Below, piece by piece: positions 1 through 8,067 of a stretch of 64,000 nt of DNA. Source of the stretch: Pseudomonas helmanticensis. GTDB lineage: Bacteria > Pseudomonadota > Gammaproteobacteria > Pseudomonadales > Pseudomonadaceae. Every line of letters starts with the position of its first letter. The stretch's first letter is position 1. The notes under the pieces are model-generated. The model was given only the letters and a program-made list of their open reading frames with translations. It had not been told where the DNA came from and did not search any database. A program made the translations under genes and the position numbers. The stretch lies in NCBI RefSeq assembly GCF_900182985.1, contig NZ_FXUY01000001.1, forward strand, positions 2,728,001-2,792,000. The letters run 5' to 3'.

Positions 1-171
1 GGTGGTATGCGTCAGCAGATGATGCGAGAAAAATCCGGAACCGGCGCCCACGTCGAGGATTCGTCTGATCGGCGCATCACCCAGCAAACGCGTGGTTGCC
101 GCCGCTTTGGAGCAGTAATACCAATGCTCGTTGATGCTGTCGCCGAGGATGTCGGTTTCCTTGAGATCCAT
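1..171 (-). CDS. SAM-dependent methyltransferase, N-terminal part (runs off the window)
   Basis: Only the first 57 codons are inside the window, read leftward from the ATG at 171. The fragment carries ILDVGAGSGFFS (about residues 38-49), the glycine-rich motif I that binds S-adenosylmethionine in class I methyltransferases. The start lies 3 bp after the stop of the glycosyltransferase gene transcribed just before it, so the two are almost certainly co-transcribed. The substrate cannot be told from this fragment. Methyltransferases placed next to a bactoprenol-type glycosyltransferase may modify glycans or lipid carriers; that is inference. Confidence 0.75.
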   Translation of the reverse strand, partial: MDLKETDILGDSINEHWYYCSKAAATTRLLGDAPIRRILDVGAGSGFFSHHLLTHTT

Positions 172-174
172 GTT

Positions 175-1200
175 TCAGTCCTTCGAGTCGTAGACACGAC
201 GCACCAGAAAAACCGGTCGGCGCTTCGCTTCAATGTAGGTACGGCCGAGGTATTCACCGAGCACGCCAATGCCGATCAATTGCAAACCTCCGAGAAACGT
301 CACGGCAACCATCAATGAGGCATAACCGGGCAAATCGATGCCCGAGACCAACGTGCGCACGACAATGAAAATCGCGAAGGCAAAAGACACCAGCGACACC
401 AGCGCGCCGACGTACGTCCAGACTCGCAACGGTTCGGTACTGAAGCTGGTAATGCCTTCGAGGGCGAAGTTCCACAGCCGCCAGCCGTTGAATTTACTCT
501 GCCCGGCCGCGCGCTCGGGGCGCTCGTAATCGACGTGAGTGGTACGAAAGCCGACCCAGGCAAACAGGCCTTTCATGAATCGACGGGATTCGGGCAAGGT
601 CAGCAAGGCATCGACCACGCAGCGATCCATCAGGCGGAAATCACCGACGTTTTCGGGCAATGGCTGTTCGGCGATCTTGTTGTGCAGGCGATAGAACCAG
701 TGGGCCGATGTTTGTTTGGCCCAGGTATCGCTGCGCCGGCTGATGCGGTGGCCGAGCACCACTTCAAAGCCTTCTCGCCAGCGCTCGATCATTTGCAGGA
801 TGACTTCGGGCGGGTCCTGCAAATCAGCATCGATCGGTACGACGATCTGCCCGGTGGCAATCTGCAAACCAGCAGACAACGCCGCTTCCTTACCGAAATT
901 ACGGCTCAGGTCGACGATCCGCACACGCGAGTCTTGCTGTTGACGCTCGAGCAGGCGTTCAAGCGTGGCATCAGTGCTGCCGTCGTTGACGAATACCAGC
1001 TCAAGGTCGATCAACGCTTGTGTCTGAAAGACTTCGTCGATGCGCAGCAGAAACGTGTCGAGGCTGTCCTCTTCGTTAAAAACAGGGATCACCAGCGACA
1101 ACGTTACCCGCGCAACCTGTTGCGTTCCGTGCTCGGTCAAGGGAGTGCTCTTTTTATAGTGTTTGTCGGTCATCGAATGATTTTCGATGCCATGAGCCAT
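175..1200 (-). CDS. Family 2 glycosyltransferase, bactoprenol/dolichol-phosphate sugar transferase type
   Basis: A 341-aa protein with a GT-A domain opening at LSLVIPVFNEEDSL (about residue 34), a nucleotide-binding VFVNDGSTD, and the metal-binding DADLQD at 124-129. Two hydrophobic segments follow at about 260-283 and 291-315. This architecture fits the GtrB/DPM1/ArnC group, which moves a sugar from a nucleotide onto a polyprenyl phosphate at the inner membrane. A second start at residue 10 (position 1173) is equally possible because neither has a clear ribosome site. It precedes the methyltransferase at the window edge with a 3-bp gap. In P. aeruginosa a glycosyltransferase also sits near purC. 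Confidence 0.85.
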   Translation of the reverse strand: MAHGIENHSMTDKHYKKSTPLTEHGTQQVARVTLSLVIPVFNEEDSLDTFLLRIDEVFQTQALIDLELVFVNDGSTDATLERLLERQQQDSRVRIVDLSRNFGKEAALSAGLQIATGQIVVPIDADLQDPPEVILQMIERWREGFEVVLGHRISRRSDTWAKQTSAHWFYRLHNKIAEQPLPENVGDFRLMDRCVVDALLTLPESRRFMKGLFAWVGFRTTHVDYERPERAAGQSKFNGWRLWNFALEGITSFSTEPLRVWTYVGALVSLVSFAFAIFIVVRTLVSGIDLPGYASLMVAVTFLGGLQLIGIGVLGEYLGRTYIEAKRRPVFLVRRVYDSKD

Positions 1201-1417
1201 CCCGTATTAAGCAGTAGCGTCGTCGGCGTTGCAAGGGTCAGGCGGCGTCATATTGGCCAATCCAGAGGCCGATTGCTGCGCTCTAGCCCGTGGCCTTCAG
1301 AAACATTCACCAACGATTGGAAACAAATGTCCGATAGCCAAAATACCCGCCTGCGCTAGGCTTGCGTCGATGCGTCACACAGGATGTCGCACACATAAAT
1401 CGCATGGAGCGAACTGA

Positions 1418-1609
1418 ATGTATTTCGAGATTTACAGGCAATCCAGAGGCATTCCGAGCACGGGCAAAGGGCAATGGCGCTGGAGGCTGCGCGCGGGCAA
1501 TCACGAGACCATCGCCAGTGGCGAGTCATACGTGAACAAGGCCGACTGCATTCATGTGATCGAGTTGATCAAAGCCGTGCAGGGCGACACCCCGGTGAGG
1601 GAAATTTAA
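1418..1609 (+). CDS. Single-domain YegP/DUF1508 protein
   Basis: A 63-aa protein that fits one DUF1508 (YegP) unit: an N-terminal strand MYFEIYRQ, the central WRWRLRAGNHETIASGESY, and a helix ending in IELIKAV. The family folds as a small beta-alpha unit and usually occurs as tandem pairs; this one has a single unit. Its function is not established. A two-unit relative is encoded at 62420-62764 in this window. The ATG at 1418 is the only good start, and the ribosome site is weak (GAGCGAACTGA). The 217 bp before it hold no recognisable gene. Confidence 0.8.
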   Translation: MYFEIYRQSRGIPSTGKGQWRWRLRAGNHETIASGESYVNKADCIHVIELIKAVQGDTPVREI

Positions 1610-1761
1610 TCGCGCGAGCCAATGCAGGGCTGCGTCCTACAGCCACTTCCTTTTTTGACCGAACGACTGGCGAGCCATTTCTGCGCTCCTACGCTCATCG
1701 ACGTATGGGGCGATTCAGCCCTGTTTCGCCACATCACTCGAACTCAAAAGGAGCCGCAGAA

Positions 1762-1968
1762 ATGGCTAGAGACAAAGCGAAAGACGACAAGCACTTCAAC
1801 TGCACGCAAGAACACGAAGCTGACTATGTCGCCGGCCTCTACCCGCATGCCAGGGACGAAGTGAAAACCTTCCTGACAACCGCGTGCATGGACAAGTCGC
1901 TGCATAACTCGACGCATAAGGATGTGTATGAATTGATCAAACGCAAGTTGGGCCACTCGCAGCCGTGA
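1762..1968 (+). CDS. Small charged hypothetical protein (68 aa)
   Basis: Begins MARDKAKDDKHFNC and ends KRKLGHSQP. It is rich in Lys, Asp and His, with two Cys and no signal or membrane segment. The ATG at 1762 is chosen because AAAAGGAG lies 8-9 bp before it; longer in-frame versions lack a ribosome site and look like non-coding sequence. A bidirectional terminator follows 40 bp later, so this is a short stand-alone transcription unit. I do not recognise the family. DEVKTFLTTACMDKS and HKDVYELIKRKL look like two short helices. Confidence 0.7.
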   Translation: MARDKAKDDKHFNCTQEHEADYVAGLYPHARDEVKTFLTTACMDKSLHNSTHKDVYELIKRKLGHSQP

Positions 1969-2007
1969 ATGGCTGGGGCGCGGGGTGATGTAGCCTTGCG
2001 CAAATGA

Positions 2008-2041
2008 AAAAGCCCCACGGGTTCAGGCCTGTGGGGCTTTG
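2008..2041. terminator. Bidirectional rho-independent terminator
   Basis: A hairpin of AAAGCCCCAC and GTGGGGCTTT arms around a GGGTTCAGGCCT loop, with A-rich and T-rich flanks. It sits between the small protein ending at 1968 and the convergent lipoprotein gene ending at 2084, and can serve both. Confidence 0.85.
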
Positions 2042-2083
2042 TTGTAGACAAAATACGAGATTTGCGAAGACCGTCGATGGCAT

Positions 2084-2344
2084 TCAATCGTCGTCATCAT
2101 CGTCGTCATCTGAAGATATAGATGCTCCGCCACCCTCGACAAAAGACTGACAACCTTCATTGAAGGACTGCGACGGGGTGTCGCAAGAGGACTCATCGTC
2201 AATGTCGTTTTCTTCGGCCCAGTCATAGCCGGCCTGGTGTCCTGAGCAATCATCCGTGCATTCGTAGCTGTCGAATGTATCAGCAAGGGCAGTTGCGCAT
2301 CCAGCCATCGATACGAGCAAACAGACGCCATAAAGTGCCTTCAT
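2084..2344 (-). CDS. Small putative lipoprotein with poly-aspartate tail
   Basis: An 86-aa protein starting MKALYGVCLLVSMAGC, a type II signal peptide with the candidate lipidated Cys at 16. The ATG at 2344 has GAGGTGG about 5 bp upstream; a longer in-frame start has no ribosome site. The mature part is acidic and has six or more Cys (YECTDDCSGH, SSCDT, EGCQS), so disulfides are likely in the periplasm. It ends in eight consecutive Asp residues encoded by alternating GAT/GAC. An acidic, Cys-rich surface protein could bind metals, but that is inference; I do not recognise a family. Confidence 0.7.
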   Translation of the reverse strand: MKALYGVCLLVSMAGCATALADTFDSYECTDDCSGHQAGYDWAEENDIDDESSCDTPSQSFNEGCQSFVEGGGASISSDDDDDDDD

Positions 2345-2387
2345 CAACCACCTCGCAATGCTCCAACGAAACACAGAAATCTAGTGA

Positions 2388-2675
2388 TTACTGACCATCA
2401 CGAGATTTAGTACCGTATTTTCCAGTGTACGGATTCACATTTCCCTTAGTACTGTAGTTATTGTTTTTTGTGGAATCTGGATTTGTAGCATGGGCGGGTC
2501 GAACATAGGTGCCATTGCTTCGTGTATATCCAGCAACGGAGTGATCAGAACGACTTCCAGATGAATAGCTGGACTTGTACGACGAATGCCCAAAGGAGCT
2601 GCTGCCACGCGCCTGCACGCCGGCTGAAAATGCCACCGCTGATGCTAAAGCAGCTACGACCAGTATTATCTTCAT
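2388..2675 (-). CDS. Small secreted Ser/Tyr-rich hypothetical protein
   Basis: A 95-aa protein with a signal peptide (MKIILVVAALASAVAFSAGVQA, cleavage expected after AQA-type residues about 20-22). The mature part is rich in Ser, Tyr, Gly and Asn and contains NVNPYTGKYGTKSRDG, a motif I associate with small exported Pseudomonas proteins of unknown role. The ATG at 2675 is preferred over the GTG at 2684 because the AAAGG ribosome site is correctly spaced only for the ATG. It is transcribed just before the poly-Asp lipoprotein, 43 bp apart, so they may share a message. Confidence 0.7.
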   Translation of the reverse strand: MKIILVVAALASAVAFSAGVQARGSSSFGHSSYKSSYSSGSRSDHSVAGYTRSNGTYVRPAHATNPDSTKNNNYSTKGNVNPYTGKYGTKSRDGQ

Positions 2676-2835
2676 TCTGCTCACCCTTTCCGACTCCGTG
2701 ATAGCCTGACGATATCACTGCAAAGGGATGGCGGACAGAGAGGCACTCAAACTGAGTAGATCGTGCGCAACCCTATTGAAAGCAGCCGAGTCGTTCTCTA
2801 AAAGAATGAGCATTGAAATTCATGGAATCCGGAAA

Positions 2836-2873
2836 CAAAAAAGCCCCGTAGCTTCTCAGCTACGGGGCTTTTT
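2836..2873 (-). terminator. Terminator of tRNA-Ser
   Basis: A hairpin of AAAAGCCCCGTAGCT and its complement AGCTACGGGGCTTTTT, 9 bp past the 3' end of the tRNA in its direction of transcription. Confidence 0.85.
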
Positions 2874-2881
2874 CTATGTAA

Positions 2882-2971
2882 TGGCGGAGAGATAGGGATT
2901 CGAACCCTAGGTACCGGTGAAGGTACAACGGATTTCGAATCCGTCCCATTCGGCCACTCTGGCATCTCTCC
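2882..2971 (-). tRNA. tRNA-Ser(CGA)
   Basis: A 90-nt class II tRNA with encoded CCA end. The acceptor stem is GGAGAGA/TCTCTCC. The anticodon stem-loop is ACGGA-TTCGAAA-TCCGT, which gives anticodon CGA (reads UCG). The variable arm is long and paired (TTGTACCTTCACCGGTACC region), as expected for serine, and the T-loop is GGTTCGAATCC. It lies upstream of purC, the arrangement I recall from other Pseudomonas. Confidence 0.97.
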
Positions 2972-2981
2972 AACGGCGCGC

Positions 2982-3009
2982 ATCATAACAACACTTTTAC
3001 CGAAAGCAA
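2982..3009 (-). promoter_or_regulatory. Sigma-70 promoter of tRNA-Ser
   Basis: On the minus strand TTGCTT is followed after 16 bp by TATGAT, then a GC-rich discriminator (GCGCGCC). The -10 ends 10 bp before the tRNA. A GC-rich discriminator is typical of stringently controlled stable-RNA promoters. Confidence 0.65.
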
Positions 3010-3054
3010 ACCCTCTTTCGAAAATTTCTTCGTGCTATCAGATGCTTGCGTCGA

Positions 3055-3768
3055 TTAAAGCGGTACACCCAGACGATTGGCGACTTCTTCGTAGGCTTCG
3101 ATGACGTCACCGAGGCCCTGGCGGAAGCGGTCCTTGTCCATTTTCTTCTTGGTGTCCTTGTCCCACAGACGGCAGCCGTCCGGGCTGAACTCGTCACCGA
3201 GGACGATGGAGCCGTCGCTGAACACGCCGAACTCCAGCTTGAAGTCGACCAGCAGCAGGCCGGCGTCGTCGAACAGCTTGGTCAGGACTTCGTTGACCTT
3301 GAGCGACAGTTCTTTCATGCGAACCAGTTGCTCGGCGGTGCCCCAACCGAATGCCACGACGTGGGATTCGTTGATGAACGGGTCGCCCTTGGCGTCGTCC
3401 TTGAGGAACAGTTCGAAGGTGTAAGGGTTGAGCTTCAGGCCTTCTTCGACGCCCAGACGCTTGACCAGGCTACCGGCAGCGTAGTTACGCACAACGCACT
3501 CGACCGGGATCATGTCGAGCTTCTTCACCAGAACTTCGTTGTCGGCCAGCAGTTTGTCGAATTGGGTCGGAATGCCGGCCGCTTCGAGTTTCTGCATGAT
3601 GAAGGCGTTGAACTTGTTGTTGACCATGCCTTTGCGGTCGAGCTGCTCGATGCGCTTGCCGTCGAACGCCGAGGTGTCGTTGCGAAACAGCAGGATCAAG
3701 CGGTCAGCGTCGTCGGTCTTGTAAACCGATTTGGCTTTGCCGCGGTAGAGTTCTTCACGTTTTTCCAT
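3055..3768 (-). CDS. purC: SAICAR synthetase (phosphoribosylaminoimidazole-succinocarboxamide synthase)
   Basis: A 237-aa protein, the usual length. PurC joins aspartate to CAIR using ATP in de novo purine synthesis, in the cytoplasm. Visible signatures are the N-terminal GKAKSVY ATP loop (10-16), [13 protein letters not shown] (about 92-104), and [13 protein letters not shown] near residue 200. It is the last gene of a minus-strand series dapA, bamC, metallo-hydrolase, purC, matching the order in P. aeruginosa. The gap to the preceding gene is 28 bp, with a GGAG ribosome site. Confidence 0.97.
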   Translation of the reverse strand: MEKREELYRGKAKSVYKTDDADRLILLFRNDTSAFDGKRIEQLDRKGMVNNKFNAFIMQKLEAAGIPTQFDKLLADNEVLVKKLDMIPVECVVRNYAAGSLVKRLGVEEGLKLNPYTFELFLKDDAKGDPFINESHVVAFGWGTAEQLVRMKELSLKVNEVLTKLFDDAGLLLVDFKLEFGVFSDGSIVLGDEFSPDGCRLWDKDTKKKMDKDRFRQGLGDVIEAYEEVANRLGVPL

Positions 3769-3796
3769 GATGGGCTCCGCTTGCTAAGTAGGTGGG

Positions 3797-4558
3797 CTAG
3801 GCGATGTGGCGCCAGTCGAGCCCTGAATCTTGATCGGCCAGTTGCAGCCAGTCCGGGTCGCACCCGAGGGTGTCGACGAAACATTGCCGGGCCAGCTGCG
3901 GCATGTTGTTCTTGCTGCTCAGATGGGCCAGGACCAGGTGTTGCAACCTCTGCCAACCCAACTCGGACACCAGGAATGCCGCCTGATGGTTGTTCAAATG
4001 TCCCAGCTCGCCGCCCACCCGCTGCTTGAGAAAGTACGGGTAATGACCACGGGCCAGCATGTCGCGACAATGGTTGGACTCGATCATCAACGCATCGAGA
4101 TCCCGATAACCGTCCAGCACCCGCTCGCAATAGGAACCCAGGTCGGTCAGCAGGCCGAAGCGCCGCTGCTCGTGATCACTGAAAACATATTGGGTCGGTT
4201 CCTGCGCATCATGGGCCACGGCAATGACCCCGATGTTCAGAGCACCGATCTGCAGTTGCTCGCCGCCGGCCAGAAAGCCTGCGGGTTCAATCGGTTTGCG
4301 CATCCCGCGCAGTGTGCCGCGACTGAGGTAGACCGGTAGATTGTAGCGCCGAGACAGCAAACCCACGCCATGCACGTGGTCGGCATGTTCGTGGGTTACG
4401 AGTATCGCGCTCAGTTGCGCCGGGTTCACACCCAGGCGCAACAGGCGTTTTTCGGTTTCCCGCAGGGAAAAACCACAATCCACCAGCACATACGTATCAG
4501 CACTGGCGATCAGCGTGCCGTTCCCTTGGCTACCGCTGCCGAGAACGGCAAAACGCAT
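3797..4558 (-). CDS. MBL-fold metallo-hydrolase (YycJ/PhnP-like)
   Basis: A 253-aa metallo-beta-lactamase-fold enzyme. The dinuclear metal motif THEHADHVHG gives ligands H56, H58, D60 and H61, and a later SNHCRD supplies a further histidine. The N-terminal GSGSQGNGTLI resembles the YycJ/ribonuclease-like branch, in which substrates include nucleic acids or cyclic phosphates; the substrate here is unknown. It starts 6 bp after bamC and is followed by purC, so it is part of the operon. The position between bamC and purC is conserved in Pseudomonas. Confidence 0.85.
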   Translation of the reverse strand: MRFAVLGSGSQGNGTLIASADTYVLVDCGFSLRETEKRLLRLGVNPAQLSAILVTHEHADHVHGVGLLSRRYNLPVYLSRGTLRGMRKPIEPAGFLAGGEQLQIGALNIGVIAVAHDAQEPTQYVFSDHEQRRFGLLTDLGSYCERVLDGYRDLDALMIESNHCRDMLARGHYPYFLKQRVGGELGHLNNHQAAFLVSELGWQRLQHLVLAHLSSKNNMPQLARQCFVDTLGCDPDWLQLADQDSGLDWRHIA

Positions 4559-4564
4559 GGTTGA

Positions 4565-5680
4565 TCAGCCCAGGTTGTCCTGAATCACGCTCAGCACTTT
4601 GCGCGCCACTTCAGCCGGCGCAACGGTGTTGATGTTTTTCTCGACGGTCACCTGAATGTTCTCGCCAACCTTGCTCAGGCGAACCTGATAACGCTCGGCA
4701 CGGGACTCAACTTCTTCCTTGGTCGGCGCGCTGCCGAACAGGCTGCTGAAGAAACCAGGCTTGTCGTCTTTCTTTTCGGCTTTTTCGGCCAGGTTGATGT
4801 AGTACAGGCCGAGGCTGCGGTTGATGTCTTCAACGCGCCATTCGCCTTGCTCCAGCGCACGGCCAACACTCGACCAGGCACGGTCCAGATCGGTACCGAC
4901 GTTCAACACCGGGTTGCCGCTGCCGTCTTCGCTGAGGCTGACACGGCTCGGCGTATCGAAATCACGCGAGGCCAGCATCGACACCGAACCGCCCTTCTCG
5001 GAGATCCGGCTCATGCTCGCGAGCATGTCGTCGACCAGGGCTGCGTCCAGGCCAGTGTTGACCGAACGGTTGGTGAAATCGACATCGGCAGTGCTGCCGG
5101 CAGGACGCTCGGCGCTGACCACGTAGATTTCACTGGTGTTGCGCTGCACGCCTGGCTCGATGCGGACACGGACGCGGGTTTCGCTGTCGCTGGCGATGCC
5201 GGCCGCGCTCAGGCGCTTGGCCATCGACGCGGACAGCTCATCGGAATGCTGCCAGGTGGTGGTGAATTCGCCGGTTTGCGGACGCTGTTCATCCAGACGG
5301 AAACCGTTGTCCTGGAAGAACTGCACCGCCACTGGCCAGACTTCGGCCGGTGGATGCTGGGCCATGACCCAACGCGAATCGCCGCTCTTCTGCAGCGAGT
5401 AGTCGGTGGCATCGGCGATCGCCGACAACGGTTGAGGACGTGGAACCACGTACTCGCCCTTGGCGGTGTCATCAGCAACGTTGCGCGGGATCGGCAGCAG
5501 CGGATCCAGACGCTTGGAAGTGCTGACATCCGGTGGCAGTTGCATCGGTGCAGTCTGTTGCGCTTCCAGGTAATCGCTACCACGGTCACGGAAATAACCT
5601 TCCGGGCCCCAGACCCATCCGCAGCCACTGGTGCTGGAGATAATCAAGGCAAGTGCGGAAAGTCCGGCCATTCGCTTCAT
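4565..5680 (-). CDS. bamC: Outer-membrane assembly lipoprotein BamC (NlpB)
   Basis: A 371-aa lipoprotein of the beta-barrel assembly machine. The signal peptide MKRMAGLSALALIISSTSGC ends in a lipobox with Cys20. The N-terminal part is the extended BamD-binding region, followed by two related helix-grip domains; VRIEPGVQRNTSEIYVVS and YQVRLSKVGENIQVTVEKN fit these. The ATG at 5680 is preferred over an upstream in-frame ATG because GAGGAAG precedes it by about 8 bp. It follows dapA by 17 bp in the same operon, as is usual in gammaproteobacteria. Confidence 0.95.
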   Translation of the reverse strand: MKRMAGLSALALIISSTSGCGWVWGPEGYFRDRGSDYLEAQQTAPMQLPPDVSTSKRLDPLLPIPRNVADDTAKGEYVVPRPQPLSAIADATDYSLQKSGDSRWVMAQHPPAEVWPVAVQFFQDNGFRLDEQRPQTGEFTTTWQHSDELSASMAKRLSAAGIASDSETRVRVRIEPGVQRNTSEIYVVSAERPAGSTADVDFTNRSVNTGLDAALVDDMLASMSRISEKGGSVSMLASRDFDTPSRVSLSEDGSGNPVLNVGTDLDRAWSSVGRALEQGEWRVEDINRSLGLYYINLAEKAEKKDDKPGFFSSLFGSAPTKEEVESRAERYQVRLSKVGENIQVTVEKNINTVAPAEVARKVLSVIQDNLG

Positions 5681-5697
5681 GCGTTGTACTTCCTCAA

Positions 5698-6576
5698 TTA
5701 AACCAGGACGCTGCACTGGCGCAGGGCCGAGCGCAACGTTTCATGACAAGGTGTGCTCAGCCAGGTCAGCGGCAGGCGGATGCCTTCGTGCATCAGGCCC
5801 ATTTCAACCAAAGCCCATTTCACCGGAATCGGGTTGGCTTCGATGAACAGGTCTTTGTGCAGCGGCATCAGTTTTTCGTTGATTGCCCGTGCGGTGTCGG
5901 CGTCGCCCTTGAGCGCGGCCTCGCACAGGTCGGCCATTTCGCGCGGAGCGACGTTGGCGGTAACAGAGATATTGCCTTTGCCACCCTGCAGGATGAGCTC
6001 GACGGCGGTCGGATCATCGCCGGACAGCACGATGAAGTCCTTGCTCACACCATCGATGATCGCCTTGGCGCGCTTCAGATCGCCAGTGGCTTCCTTGATA
6101 CCGATGATGTTCGGCACGGTGGACAGGCGAATCACGGTCTCGGCCTGCATGTCGCAAGACGTGCGGCCAGGAACGTTGTAGAGAATCTGTGGAATGTCGA
6201 CCGCTTCAGCGATGAACTTGAAGTGCTGGTACAAGCCTTCCTGGGTCGGCTTGTTGTAATACGGAACGACCAGCAGGCAGGCATCGGCACCGGCTTCCTT
6301 GGCGTTGCGGGTCAGCTCGACGGCTTCGCGGGTCGAGTTGGCGCCAGTGCCGGCGATGACCGGAATACGCCCTGCAACCTGTTTGACCACGGCTTTGATG
6401 ACGGCGATGTGTTCTTCAACATCAAGGGTTGCCGACTCGCCGGTAGTACCGACCGCGACAATGGCATGGGTGCCGTTCTTGAGATGGAAGTCCACGAGTT
6501 TGCTGAGGCTGTCCCAGTCAAGACGCCCTTGTGCATCCATGGGAGTGACCAGTGCCACCATACTGCCCGCAATCAT
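5698..6576 (-). CDS. dapA: 4-hydroxy-tetrahydrodipicolinate synthase
   Basis: A 292-aa class I aldolase that condenses pyruvate with aspartate semialdehyde at the start of the lysine/diaminopimelate branch. The active-site set is complete: TTGES at 44-48, Y133 and R138 in LYNVPGRTS, and the Schiff-base lysine K161 in IGIKEATGD. The ATG at 6576 gives the canonical [13 protein letters not shown] start and has CAGGAG about 8 bp upstream. It is the first gene of the dapA-bamC-MBL-purC operon. A second, more distant DapA-fold protein is encoded at 61406-62287. Confidence 0.97.
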   Translation of the reverse strand: MIAGSMVALVTPMDAQGRLDWDSLSKLVDFHLKNGTHAIVAVGTTGESATLDVEEHIAVIKAVVKQVAGRIPVIAGTGANSTREAVELTRNAKEAGADACLLVVPYYNKPTQEGLYQHFKFIAEAVDIPQILYNVPGRTSCDMQAETVIRLSTVPNIIGIKEATGDLKRAKAIIDGVSKDFIVLSGDDPTAVELILQGGKGNISVTANVAPREMADLCEAALKGDADTARAINEKLMPLHKDLFIEANPIPVKWALVEMGLMHEGIRLPLTWLSTPCHETLRSALRQCSVLV

Positions 6577-6913
6577 GAAACCGCTCCTGCCGGAAAAAGA
6601 GAGCGGTAATGGTACTGGCGCCAAGATGCTTGCACAAGCGAAGTACTGCGCTGCCGCCATTCCCCTTGGCGCCGCTTTTCGCTACCCTTCAGACTTTGAT
6701 CGGTATTGATCAGCTTGTACGCCGGGTTCCAGCCTCCCTTTACGGCCTCCCAGACCCCGTTCCTGCGTCGCATCGACGCGCTCCCGCTATAGTGGAGCGA
6801 GCCGCGAGCTTGCCGGAGTTTTCTGAAAGGACAGCCAGATCGGGTCATCACAGGCACTCCCGGCGACCAACGCCCGTTAACCTACCGACCGCTCATCGCT
6901 TTAGGAATGCTGC
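6577..6913. other. Divergent intergenic region dapA / gcvR (337 bp)
   Basis: No credible gene. It must contain the promoters of the dapA operon (leftward) and gcvR-bcp (rightward). I see no clear riboswitch, terminator or REP; GGCGCC occurs twice near the dapA end without an obvious role. Confidence 0.5.
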
Positions 6914-7474
6914 ATGTCCACCCCCACAGTCCGCGAACAATTCCTTGTCATCAGTGCCCTCGGCGCCAACCCCATGGAGCTGACCAACGTCCTGTGCCGC
7001 GCCAGCCATGAAAATCGCTGCGCCGTAGTCACGTCACGCCTGACCCGCCACGGCGAGTGCAGCGCGCTGATCCTTGAGATCACCGGCAGCTGGGACGCCC
7101 TCGCCCGCCTGGAAGGCAGCCTGTCGGGGCTCGCCAAAAAGCACGCGTTCACCGTTAACGTGGTGCGCAGCGCCGCGCTGGAAAATCGTCCACAGGCCCT
7201 GCCGTACGTGGCTTACGTCAGTTCCGCGTATCGCCCGGACATCATCAATGAGCTGTGCCAGTTCTTCATGGATCACAATGTCGAATTGGAAAACCTGACG
7301 TGCGATACGTATCAGGCGCCACAGACCGGCGGCACCATGCTCAACGCCACGTTCACCGTGACCCTGCCGGCCGGCACCCAGATCAGCTGGCTGCGTGATC
7401 AGTTCCTCGACTTCGCCGATGCGATGAACCTGGACGCACTGATCGAGCCTTGGCGCCCACAAAACCCAATGTAA
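6914..7474 (+). CDS. gcvR: GcvR-like ACT-domain regulator of glycine cleavage
   Basis: A 186-aa protein with two ACT domains: the first opens at VREQFLVISALGANPMELTNVL (about residues 6-80), the second at PYVAYVSSAYRPDIINELCQF (about 97-175). In E. coli GcvR binds glycine and antagonises the activator GcvA of the gcv operon. It has no DNA-binding domain and so acts by protein contact. It is the conserved neighbour of dapA and bcp in Pseudomonas. The downstream bcp gene starts 10 bp after the stop. Confidence 0.85.
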   Translation: MSTPTVREQFLVISALGANPMELTNVLCRASHENRCAVVTSRLTRHGECSALILEITGSWDALARLEGSLSGLAKKHAFTVNVVRSAALENRPQALPYVAYVSSAYRPDIINELCQFFMDHNVELENLTCDTYQAPQTGGTMLNATFTVTLPAGTQISWLRDQFLDFADAMNLDALIEPWRPQNPM

Positions 7475-7484
7475 GGAAGCTTTC

Positions 7485-7958
7485 ATGGCCGTTGTCATCG
7501 ACCAACCGGTTGCGGATTTCGAAGCACCTGCCACCAGCGGGCAGACCGTCAGCCTGTCTGCCCTGAAAGGCAAGCAAGTGGTGATTTACTTCTATCCGAA
7601 GGACAGCACCCCGGGCTGCACCACGGAAGGCCAGGGCTTTCGTGATCAATACGCAGCTTTTCAGGCTGCCAATACGGAAATTTTCGGCATTTCGCGCGAC
7701 AGCGTGAAGTCCCACGAGAACTTCAAGGGCAAGCAGGCTTTTCCGTTCGAGCTGATCAGCGACAAGGACGAGGCTGTCTGCCAGCTGTTCGACGTGATCA
7801 AGCTGAAGAAACTTTACGGCAAAGAATACCTGGGCGTTGATCGCAGCACTTTCCTGATCGATAAGGACGGTGTGCTGCGCCAGGAATGGCGTGGCGTGAA
7901 AGTGCCGGGGCATGTTGATGCGGTTTTGGCTGCTGCTCAGGATCTGAACAAGGCCTGA
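7485..7958 (+). CDS. bcp: Thioredoxin-dependent peroxiredoxin, BCP/PrxQ family
   Basis: A 157-aa cytoplasmic peroxiredoxin that reduces hydrogen peroxide and organic peroxides. The peroxidatic Cys45 lies in PKDSTPGCTTEGQGFRD. The resolving Cys that follows five residues later in E. coli Bcp is replaced by Gln50. The only other Cys is C99 (DEAVCQLFDV), so the protein works either as a 1-Cys enzyme or with C99 as resolving residue. It is co-transcribed with gcvR (10-bp gap, GGAAG ribosome site). A REP pair follows directly. Confidence 0.93.
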   Translation: MAVVIDQPVADFEAPATSGQTVSLSALKGKQVVIYFYPKDSTPGCTTEGQGFRDQYAAFQAANTEIFGISRDSVKSHENFKGKQAFPFELISDKDEAVCQLFDVIKLKKLYGKEYLGVDRSTFLIDKDGVLRQEWRGVKVPGHVDAVLAAAQDLNKA

Positions 7959-7959
7959 G

Positions 7960-8066
7960 ATCAAAAGATCGCAGCCTGCGGCAGCCCCTACAGGGTTCGA
8001 TGTCCGATCGCATATTTCGCGGTAACACGACCCCTGCAGGAGCTGCCGAAGGCTGCGATCTTTGCT
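7960..8066. repeat. REP-type inverted pair (GATCGCAGCC family)
   Basis: Two inverted copies of the Pseudomonas intergenic unit, GATCGCAGCCTGCGGCAGC and its partner GCTGCCGAAGGCTGCGATC, separated by about 60 bp, between the convergent bcp and permease genes. The same unit recurs at 23.4, 48.3, 54.9, 59.9 and 62.3 kb. Confidence 0.85.
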
Positions 8067-8067
8067 T

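Noticed and set aside
6577..6913. Possible lysine or glycine riboswitch between dapA and gcvR
   Set aside because: No conserved aptamer core or multi-helix structure is apparent to the eye; a covariance-model search (Infernal) would be decisive.
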